A stretch of DNA of 64,000 bases. Source: Mycobacterium sp. 1164966.3 (lineage in GTDB: Bacteria > Actinomycetota > Actinomycetes > Mycobacteriales > Mycobacteriaceae). The first letter of the stretch is position 1, and each line of letters opens with the position of its first letter. The stretch is from contig NZ_LZSG01000044.1 of NCBI RefSeq assembly GCF_001665395.1, forward strand, positions 398,709 through 462,708. The letters run 5' to 3'. Positions 58,123-64,000 of the stretch are shown here, in pieces. The notes beneath the pieces are model-generated. The model saw only the letters and a list, made by a program, of their open reading frames with translations, did no database searches and was not told the DNA's origin. Position numbers and translations under genes: made by a program.

Positions 58123-59541
58123 CTACCGGGAAGCCACCAGGAGCTCGTCCAGCGCTTGGCTCAGCAGGCCCGGCAGCAGGTCGACATCGGCCATCGCATC
58201 GCGGTCGGCGTTGATACCGAAATACAGCATGCCGTTGTATGAGGTGACGCTGATCGCCAGCGCCTGATTGTGCAGCAGCGGCGGCACGGCATAGGTCTCC
58301 AGCAACTTGGTGCCGGCGATGTACATCTGCGACTGAGCGCCGGGGGCGTTGGTGATCAACAGGTTGAACGGCTGCTTGGACAGACTGGGAAAGGTGGTGG
58401 CTACGCGGATCCCCATGGCGTGCAAGGTCGGTGGCGCGAAACCGGACAGGGTGACGATGGTCTGGGCGTCGACCAGGCTGGGGGCCGTCGGGTTGGACTC
58501 GGTGGCGTGCGCGATCTGCGACAGTCGCACCACAGCGTTGCCCTCCCCCACCGGCAGGTCGACGAGAAACGGCGTCACCTGGCTGATCGCCTGACCGGGA
58601 CCGGTCGAATCGAGCTGGTCGTCGGCATAGACCGACAGTGGCGCCATCGCGCGGACCGTTGCGGTGGGCGCCACGGTTTCGCCGCGGGACATCAGCCAAT
58701 TGCTCAGTGCGCCGGCGATCACCGCCAAGACCACGTCGTTGACATCGCAGTCGTAGCGGGCACGGACCGTTCGATAGTCCTCGAGGCTGCCGCGGGCGAC
58801 CGTGAACCGGCGGTTGCGCGAAACTTTGGCGTTCAGCGGACTGCTCGGTGCGGTCCCGCGCGCCAGCGTGCGGGCGACGTCGAACACCCGCCGGCCGGCG
58901 TCGACCAGCTGTCCGGAGTTTGTCGCCAGGCCGGCGATCGCGGAGCCGACGGCCTGCATCTGCGCCCCCGGGCCGACTATCCAGTCGCCGATCGCACCCA
59001 GCAGCAGCCGAGTGCTACCGGGGTCGCGCTCCGGGACCCAGATGTCCTCGGGGAACGGCGGCGGGCGACGGGTGCGATCGGCGATGACGTGGCCGATCTC
59101 CAGCGCACTCATGCCGTTGATCAGCGCCTGGTGCGACTTGGTGTAGAGGGCGACGCGGTTCTTGTTCAGGCCCTCGACGAGGTACATCTCCCACAACGGC
59201 CGTGATTTGTCCAGCGGCCGCGCGGCCAGCCGCGCGATCAGTTCGTGCAGCTGTTCTTCGCTGCCCGGCGACGGCAGCGCCGAGCGCCTGATGTGATAGG
59301 TGATGTCGAAATCGGGGTCGTCCATCCAGACCGGCCTGGCCAGCCCGATCTTCACTTCGCGGACCTTTTGCCGGTACCGCGGTATCTGCGCCAGCCGCTG
59401 CTCGACAGTGGCCAGCAGCTTCTCGTAGCTCAGTCCGGCGCGCGGTCGACGCAAGATGGCCAGCGACCCGACGTACATCGGCGTGGCCGTGTTCTCCAGC
59501 CGATAGAAGGACGCGTCCGTCGTGGACAACCGGGTCACCAT
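58123..59541 (-). CDS. tgs3: WS/DGAT-type acyltransferase, intact (tgs3-like)
   Basis: A 472-residue protein of the wax ester synthase/diacylglycerol acyltransferase family. The catalytic HHxxxDG is changed to H137-Q138-ALI-N142-G143 (KSHQALING), while the downstream NDVVLAVIAGAL and the LITNAPG motifs remain. M. tuberculosis, as I recall, has the same change and carries the gene as two pieces, Rv3234c and Rv3233c; here one frame spans both. Loss of the second His makes acyltransferase activity uncertain. ATG 59541 follows AAGGAGG; ATG 59565 is an alternative. Confidence 0.9.
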   Translation of the reverse strand: MVTRLSTTDASFYRLENTATPMYVGSLAILRRPRAGLSYEKLLATVEQRLAQIPRYRQKVREVKIGLARPVWMDDPDFDITYHIRRSALPSPGSEEQLHELIARLAARPLDKSRPLWEMYLVEGLNKNRVALYTKSHQALINGMSALEIGHVIADRTRRPPPFPEDIWVPERDPGSTRLLLGAIGDWIVGPGAQMQAVGSAIAGLATNSGQLVDAGRRVFDVARTLARGTAPSSPLNAKVSRNRRFTVARGSLEDYRTVRARYDCDVNDVVLAVIAGALSNWLMSRGETVAPTATVRAMAPLSVYADDQLDSTGPGQAISQVTPFLVDLPVGEGNAVVRLSQIAHATESNPTAPSLVDAQTIVTLSGFAPPTLHAMGIRVATTFPSLSKQPFNLLITNAPGAQSQMYIAGTKLLETYAVPPLLHNQALAISVTSYNGMLYFGINADRDAMADVDLLPGLLSQALDELLVASR

Positions 59542-59773
59542 TGCGGCCCTGTCCTCCTTGTCCATCCTCGTGAGTCGGTCGCGTCTACCGGAGTTTCCGC
59601 CCACGGTAACCGCCTTCTCGAGCGCATTCTGGCGCGGGTACGCGACGGCCGCGGTTGTGCGATGATGGCCGGCAACCGGGAAGCCCGATGACATCCCGGG
59701 AAACCTGCGAAAAAAACCATTGTCTGCCACTCTCCTGCAGGCTCCCGTTCAAAGATGAGTTGGAGAGTGCCCG

Positions 59774-60298
59774 TTGACCGTCATTCCTAGCGTGAGTGCA
59801 CCTCGTCGCGACGGTTTTGCCGTCGTGCCGGTGGTGGAGTACGAGCCGCCGAGCCAGACCTTGCCCGGAAACGTCCGGCAATCATCCCACGTGGTGTTGC
59901 GCCGTCGCATCTCGAGCGGGCCTCGCCGAGGGCCAGGCAGCCAGCCCGCCGCCGCGCTTTCCGCGCCGATGCGCGAGGTGGCCGTCTTCGCCGACGCCGC
60001 CCTGCGTCGGGTGCTGGAAGTCATCGACCGGCGTCGTCCGCCGGCCCAGTTGCGGCCCGTGCTGGCACCCAGCCTGCTCGACTCCGTGCTGTCCGTCGGC
60101 CGGACCGGGCAGGAAGGCGCTGCGGTATTGCGCCGGCTACGGCTGCAACCGGCCGGACACCCCGACCCGGCGACCGCTGCCGAGGTTTTCGGTTCATACA
60201 GCCGCGGGAGCCGGGTGCACGCCATCGCCTGCCGGGTCGAACGGGTGCGCGCCGCCAAGGTAAGCCGATGGCTGGTGGTTGCGCTGCACATTGGGTAA
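59774..60298 (+). CDS. Rv3235 family protein
   Basis: A 174-residue protein. The N-terminal 60 residues are Pro/Arg-rich and probably disordered; the C-terminal half (VAVFADAALRRVLEVIDRRR... ending CRVERVRAAKVSRWLVVALHIG, in pieces) forms a small conserved alpha/beta domain found in actinobacteria. The function is unknown. The start is TTG 59774 with GGAG about nine bases upstream; no in-frame ATG or GTG precedes it. It is divergent from the acyltransferase gene. Confidence 0.8.
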   Translation: MTVIPSVSAPRRDGFAVVPVVEYEPPSQTLPGNVRQSSHVVLRRRISSGPRRGPGSQPAAALSAPMREVAVFADAALRRVLEVIDRRRPPAQLRPVLAPSLLDSVLSVGRTGQEGAAVLRRLRLQPAGHPDPATAAEVFGSYSRGSRVHAIACRVERVRAAKVSRWLVVALHIG

Positions 60299-60320
60299 TT
60301 TGCCCCGGCGCTGGGCGAGG

Positions 60321-60385
60321 GTGTGAATCCTGGGCTTTGCGGGTGAATCCTGGGCGTAGATTCGGGCCTTTCCCAGCCAGGAAGT
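60321..60385. terminator. convergent intergenic region with 20-bp direct repeat and hairpin
   Basis: GTGAATCCTGGGC occurs twice with a 20-base period (60323-60335 and 60343-60355). The second copy's CCTGGG can pair with CCCAG(CC)AGG at about 60372-60382, giving a stem that could terminate transcription from both sides. It lies between the Rv3235-like and antiporter genes, which point toward each other. No gene is seen in the 120-base gap. Confidence 0.45.
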
Positions 60386-60418
60386 AACGCTCAAATCTCA
60401 ACGCCGACCCTAGGCCGG

Positions 60419-61576
60419 TCAGTTCGGCGGTTCGACCCTGGCGGACAGCGGATTGCCGGTGTACCGGGCCAGCACCGGTCCGGCGATCGCCATCACGAAG
60501 ACATACGACGTCGCCAGCGCTGCGACGCCCGGGATCGACGTGCCGACCAGGCCGATGATGATCAGGGAGAACTCACCCCTGGCCACCAGCGCAGTGCCGG
60601 CCCGCAATTGCCCGCGCCGCGCCACGTCGTCGCGTCGCGCCGCGAACATCCCGGTGAGCACCTTCGTCGCCATAGTCACCACAGCCAACGCCAGCGCCAC
60701 CGGAAGCATCGGAATCAGCTCTTTGGGATCGACCGACAGGCCGATCGCCAGGAAGAAGATTGCGGCGAACAAATCCCGCAACGGACCCAGTACCTTGCGC
60801 GCGCGGTTGGCCGTCTCGCCGGTCAGGGTGAGGCCGACCAAGAACGCCCCGACTGCCGCCGACGCGTGCAGGACCTCGGCCATGGCGGCGACCATCAGCG
60901 TGATGCCCAGCACCCGCAGCAGCAGCTGCTCGGAGTCGGGGTGGGCCACCAGCCGGCCGACGTGGTGGCCCCAGTGGAAGGACGCGGCGAACGCGGCGAG
61001 CAGAGCGCCCACCGCGGCCAGCATGCCGCCGACGGCATCGAGCCAGCTGCCGCCCGACGCTAGCACCGCGAACAGCGGGAGGTAGGCCGCCATCGCGAAG
61101 TCCTCGAGCACCAGAACCGACAGCACCGCCGGTGTTTCCCGGTTACCTAGCCGGCGCAGGTCCTCCAGCAGACGCGCGATGACGCCCGATGAGGAGATGT
61201 AGGTAACTCCCGCCAGGGCGAGGATCGCGACACCGTTCAACCCCAGCAGCCAGCCGGCGACCGCGCCGGGTGTGGCATTGAGGACGACGTCGACGCCGGC
61301 CGACGGCAAGTGGTGCCGAAGGCTGCTGGCGAATTCGGTGGCGGAGAACTCCAGACCCAACGTGAGCAGCAATAGCACGATGCCGATGGGCGCGCCGGTG
61401 GTGACGAACTCACCGGCGGCGGCGACCGGCAGGACGCCGCCCTTACCGAGTGAAAGACCCGCCAGCAGATACACCGGAATCGGCGAAAGCGCGAATCTTC
61501 GTGCCAGCGCACCTAATACGGCGAGCGTGGTCAGGAGGGCGCCGAGTTGGAACAGCAGCGCCCCCGAGACTTGCAC
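60419..61576 (-). CDS. kefB: CPA2-family K+(Na+)/H+ antiporter membrane subunit (KefB-like)
   Basis: A 385-residue polytopic protein with about 11-12 hydrophobic helices, orthologous to Rv3236c. CPA2 motifs: LGLEFS, YISSSGVIARLLEDL, VLVLEDFAMA and FFLAIGLSVDPKEL. It lacks the cytoplasmic TrkA-N domain of E. coli KefB; that role is probably taken by the separate subunit encoded three bases upstream. It should exchange K+ or Na+ for H+. GTG 61576 is the start. Confidence 0.9.
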   Translation of the reverse strand: MQVSGALLFQLGALLTTLAVLGALARRFALSPIPVYLLAGLSLGKGGVLPVAAAGEFVTTGAPIGIVLLLLTLGLEFSATEFASSLRHHLPSAGVDVVLNATPGAVAGWLLGLNGVAILALAGVTYISSSGVIARLLEDLRRLGNRETPAVLSVLVLEDFAMAAYLPLFAVLASGGSWLDAVGGMLAAVGALLAAFAASFHWGHHVGRLVAHPDSEQLLLRVLGITLMVAAMAEVLHASAAVGAFLVGLTLTGETANRARKVLGPLRDLFAAIFFLAIGLSVDPKELIPMLPVALALAVVTMATKVLTGMFAARRDDVARRGQLRAGTALVARGEFSLIIIGLVGTSIPGVAALATSYVFVMAIAGPVLARYTGNPLSARVEPPN

Positions 61577-61579
61577 GGT

Positions 61580-62062
61580 TCAGCCCTTATCGACGATTTG
61601 CTCGACTCCGGCAATGCCTTTTTCCGTGCCGATGACTATCAGGACATCGCGGGCGCGCAGGATTTCGGATGGGCCGGGCGAGGCGAGGACGTCCTCCTCG
61701 CGCACGATGGCCACGATCGAGGAGCCGGTGCGAGTACGCGCGTGGGTGTCGCCCAACGGCCGGTCCACGAAGGGACTGCCCGGCAGGATGTGGACCTGAC
61801 CCGCTTCCAGCCCGGGCACTTCGCGGGTCAGCTCGGTGAACCGCTCGGCGATCCGCGGTGCGCCCAGGATCTGGGCGACGGTGTCGGCCTCTTCGTCGGT
61901 GAGCTGGAAGACCGGTCGCGCCTGGTCCGGGTCATCGCGGCTATACAGGACGATGTCGAATTCGCCGCCGCGCCGGGCGATGATGCCGATCCGCTCACCC
62001 TGGTGGCTGGTGAACTCGTAGCGAAGGCCGACACCGGGCAGCAGCACCTCCTTGACATCCAT
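61580..62062 (-). CDS. KhtT-like RCK-C regulatory subunit of the antiporter
   Basis: A 160-residue soluble protein. The N-terminal half is a small alpha/beta domain; the C-terminal half is a TrkA-C/RCK-C domain (GSSIVAIVREEDVLASPGPSEILRARDVLIVIGT, in pieces: SIVAIVR, LRARDVLIVIGT). In Bacillus KhtT is the gate of the KhtU antiporter and binds cyclic-di-AMP or nucleotide. The stop is three bases before the antiporter GTG, so the two form one operon. Orthologue of Rv3237c. Confidence 0.9.
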   Translation of the reverse strand: MDVKEVLLPGVGLRYEFTSHQGERIGIIARRGGEFDIVLYSRDDPDQARPVFQLTDEEADTVAQILGAPRIAERFTELTREVPGLEAGQVHILPGSPFVDRPLGDTHARTRTGSSIVAIVREEDVLASPGPSEILRARDVLIVIGTEKGIAGVEQIVDKG

Positions 62063-62144
62063 AAAGCAATCCTTGACGAAATGCCGTCGGGATAGAAGCG
62101 CTACCGGCCAACCTCATATATGCCGGCCTGGCGATAATCGTCGG

Positions 62145-62612
62145 ATGGAAGGGAACACAGTCAGCGTCGAGCGCGTCATCAACGCATCGCCCGACAAGAT
62201 CTTCGCGTTACTGGCCGACGCGGGCAAACACGCGAGTTTCGACGGTTCGGAGTCGGTGAATCACGCGACGCGGGAGTCGGTGCCGCTGACGAAGGGATCG
62301 AAATTCGGCATGGCGATGCGCGGGCGCAAGGAGACGCTGTTCATTCCGTACCGGACCACCAACACAGTCATCGAGTACGAGCCGGATCGCCGGATCGCAT
62401 GGCAGACAACCTCGCTGGGCGGTCTGGTAGGCGGGCGCATCTGGCGTTACGAGCTGGCTCCGGCAGAAGACGGTGGCACGCGGGTGCGCGAGACGTGGGA
62501 TGTGTCCCAGGACAAGCAGAAGAAGCTGATCACGAGTGGTTCGATGGCCAGGTTGACCGAGGACGGCATGCGCGCGACGCTGGAGCGGATCGCGCGGCTG
62601 GTCGAGGGTTAG
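62145..62612 (+). CDS. SRPBCC (START-like) domain protein
   Basis: A 155-residue protein with the polyketide-cyclase/START fold: SVERVINASPDKIFALLADAGKHASFDGS start, a central IEYEPDRRIAWQT strand and GTRVRETWDVS, then a long C-terminal helix (MRATLERIARLVEG). It probably binds a lipid or other hydrophobic ligand. ATG 62145. The TAG stop overlaps the TAA of the convergent membrane methyltransferase gene. Confidence 0.85.
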   Translation: MEGNTVSVERVINASPDKIFALLADAGKHASFDGSESVNHATRESVPLTKGSKFGMAMRGRKETLFIPYRTTNTVIEYEPDRRIAWQTTSLGGLVGGRIWRYELAPAEDGGTRVRETWDVSQDKQKKLITSGSMARLTEDGMRATLERIARLVEG

Positions 62613-63385
62613 CTCGAAGCCTCGGCCGGCTCAACGGCTTCGGTGTCAACCTCGCTGTGCCGGTGGGGAATCGGCAACAGCATCGGCACCTGTCGGCGGT
62701 AATCAAGATATTGGTCGCCTAGTGTCGCCACCAGGTCGCGCTCTTCCAGCTGCACGGCGAACAGGATGTAGCCCGTGACGACGATCGCGAAAAGTAGGTG
62801 CCCCGCCGTCATCGTGGGCGTCGACCAGAAGGCGATGATGAATCCCAGCATCAGGGGATGGCGCACCAACCGGTAGAGGAACTGGATGCGAAAGCCGATG
62901 TCGGTGTACGGCTTTCCGCGCCACGCCAGATACACCTGCCGAAGCCCGAACAGGTCGAAATGATTGACCATGAACGACGACGCCAGCACCGTCGCCCAGC
63001 CCAGCCAGAACAGCGCCCACAACGCCAGGCGGGCGGCAGGCTGTCGCACATCCCAGATGACCGCAGGCATGGTGCGCCATTGCCAATACAGCAGCAGCAG
63101 TACGGCGCTCGAAAGCAACACGAAAGTGCTGCGCTCGATCGACTGCGGCACGATCCGCGTCCACCACCGCTTGAACCCTGGCCGCGCCATGACGCTGTGC
63201 TGGACCGCGAACAACCCGAGCAACAGCACATTGACGGCCAGCGCTGGGCCTGTCGGGGCGGTGATGCCGTGGTCGACAGTGCGGGGTACCACGATCGCGC
63301 CGACGAAACCGATGGCATACAGGAAAGCAACCACGAAAGCCAGGTAGCAGACGGCGCCGTAACCGATTGTCAGGAAACGCTTCAT
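62609..63385 (-). CDS. integral membrane methyltransferase, MddA/ICMT-like (Rv3238c orthologue)
   Basis: A 258-residue protein with five to six hydrophobic helices. The signature YRLVRHPLMLGF is the RHPxxxG SAM-binding motif of the ICMT/NnrU family, followed by LEERDLVATLGDQYLDYRRQVPML. Related bacterial enzymes (MddA) methylate methanethiol to dimethyl sulfide; that assignment is likely but not proven here. ATG 63385 matches the M. tuberculosis start; the divergent Hsp20 start is only 33 bases away. Confidence 0.85.
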   Translation of the reverse strand: MKRFLTIGYGAVCYLAFVVAFLYAIGFVGAIVVPRTVDHGITAPTGPALAVNVLLLGLFAVQHSVMARPGFKRWWTRIVPQSIERSTFVLLSSAVLLLLYWQWRTMPAVIWDVRQPAARLALWALFWLGWATVLASSFMVNHFDLFGLRQVYLAWRGKPYTDIGFRIQFLYRLVRHPLMLGFIIAFWSTPTMTAGHLLFAIVVTGYILFAVQLEERDLVATLGDQYLDYRRQVPMLLPIPHRHSEVDTEAVEPAEASS

Positions 63386-63418
63386 GGCTCGATTGTCCTT
63401 CGCGCAGATGTTTGGTCC

Positions 63419-63856
63419 ATGGGGCGTTCGCCCCATTTTTCATACGGGCTAGGCGGACGGAGGTTCAATGCCGGCGCCGCCCCGCCGTCGGCGCCAACGG
63501 GGGTCACCGCCAACGGTGCAGCCGCGACAGACGCCTGGCGTGAGGGCGACAAGCTGGTTGTGGAGATCGACCTGCCCGGCGTCCAGGCTGACTCGCTCGA
63601 TGTCCGCGTCGATCACGACGTGTTGACTGTGCGCGCCGAACACCCGGAGGTAACCGGTGGCCGCGAGTGGTTGGCCGCCGAACGCCCGCACGGTGCGTTC
63701 ACCCGGCAGCTGTACCTGGGCCAGAGCCTGGATACCGAACAGGTCAGCGCCGACTACACCGACGGCGTGTTGCGGATAACCATCCCCGTGGCAGAGGCGG
63801 CCAAGCCGCGCAAGGTCGCCATCGCGACCGGCGCGCAGCAGGCCATCAATGCCTGA
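63419..63856 (+). CDS. Hsp20 (alpha-crystallin) family small heat-shock protein
   Basis: A 145-residue chaperone. The alpha-crystallin domain runs DAWREGDKLVVEIDLPGVQA to GVLRITIPVAEAAKPRKV, with GAFTRQLYLGQSLDTEQVSA in the middle. The N-terminal 45 residues (MGRSPHFSYGLGGRRFNAG...) are unlike typical mycobacterial Hsp20, which start with an FRELDRL-type helix, so the true start or frame may be off. It is divergent from the membrane methyltransferase with only 33 bases for promoters. Confidence 0.78.
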   Translation: MGRSPHFSYGLGGRRFNAGAAPPSAPTGVTANGAAATDAWREGDKLVVEIDLPGVQADSLDVRVDHDVLTVRAEHPEVTGGREWLAAERPHGAFTRQLYLGQSLDTEQVSADYTDGVLRITIPVAEAAKPRKVAIATGAQQAINA

Positions 63857-64000
63857 TTCGACAAAGGGCGGGGCGCCCCCCACCCTGGGGGCGGCCCCAG
63901 AGTTTAGCTGGGGGGGGGAGCCGGGGCCCCGTGTGTGGCCCCCCCACCTGGGGGGGGGGGGGGGGGGGGTAGGGGGGGGGCGGGGGGGGGGGCCCGGGTC
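63857..64000. other. low-complexity contig end
   Basis: After the Hsp20 stop the sequence becomes runs of C and G, with G runs of up to about 20 interrupted by single A or T bases between 63951 and 64000. No gene or structured element is supported. The pattern looks like poor-quality assembly at a contig edge rather than real chromosome. Confidence 0.7.

Noticed and set aside
63951..64000. G-quadruplex or telomere-like G tracts at the right end
   Set aside because: Run lengths and scattered single-base interruptions look like poor base calls at a contig edge.

Overview
The window is a chromosomal segment from a Mycobacterium, most likely a slow grower. It is G+C rich with dense codon use and frequent GTG/TTG starts. 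Gene by gene it follows the M. tuberculosis order from Rv3198c (uvrD2) to Rv3238c. Diagnostic genes include mycoredoxin-1, adnAB, whiB1, pdtaS, sigH-rshA, the 24-residue ribosomal protein bL37, desA3 with its reductase, ppk2 and a WS/DGAT gene. M. tuberculosis comparisons are from memory of that genome, not from a search.

Layout. (1) 1-9.5 kb: uvrD2 (partial), mrx1, nudC, a K+ channel and the adnA-adnB helicase-nuclease operon. (2) 9.6-29.9 kb: conserved core with lipV, an alkyltransferase-like protein, moeZ, a zincin-like protease, a TetR regulator, TB9.4, an MmpS-like protein, a ferritin-like protein, rhlE, a ParA-like ATPase, gpm2-entC-GNAT, a lipid kinase, whiB1, pdtaS, a biotinyl protein, bL37, rshA-sigH, an SDR and a YbaK-type deacylase. 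(3) 29.9-46.5 kb: an accessory block at the place of Rv3225c. It holds a TetR/enoyl-CoA hydratase operon, a vapBC pair, a polyhydroxyalkanoate-type operon (acyl-CoA ligase, class II-like PHA synthase, PHA depolymerase, acyl-CoA dehydrogenase), two PucR/CdaR regulators, a DUF3556 membrane protein coupled to a FAD oxidoreductase, an SDR and a 3-hydroxyacyl-CoA dehydrogenase. (4) 46.6-49.7 kb: core again (SRAP protein, aroA, rsgA). (5) 49.8-53.9 kb: a second accessory block with an HxlR regulator, thiolase, NmrA-like protein, thiolase and nitrilase remnants, a DUF302 protein and a small basic protein. (6) 54.0-63.9 kb: core (desA3 and reductase, ppk2, WS/DGAT, Rv3235-like, K+/H+ antiporter pair, SRPBCC, membrane methyltransferase, Hsp20). 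The last ~100 bases are homopolymer-rich and look like a poor contig end.

How genes work together. DNA repair (uvrD2, adnAB, SRAP protein, ATL) and thiol/oxidative stress control (mrx1, sigH-rshA, whiB1, pdtaS) dominate the core. The accessory blocks are rich in acyl-CoA chemistry. Together the ligase, PHA synthase, depolymerase, dehydrogenase, hydratase, hydroxyacyl-CoA dehydrogenase and SDR could form a polyester storage and mobilisation module.

The most interesting unlabelled signals are: a family of about six intergenic stem-loop repeats, most ending on the stop codon of a minus-strand gene; a composite operator (two TACG-N4-CGTA palindromes separated by ACC) present upstream of both desA3 and its reductase; single-site palindromic operators for the TetR and HxlR regulators; a 12-base C tract and a 15-bp triple repeat inside pdtaS; and fragments of a second thiolase and a nitrilase. 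No insertion sequence, CRISPR array, rRNA or tRNA gene was seen.
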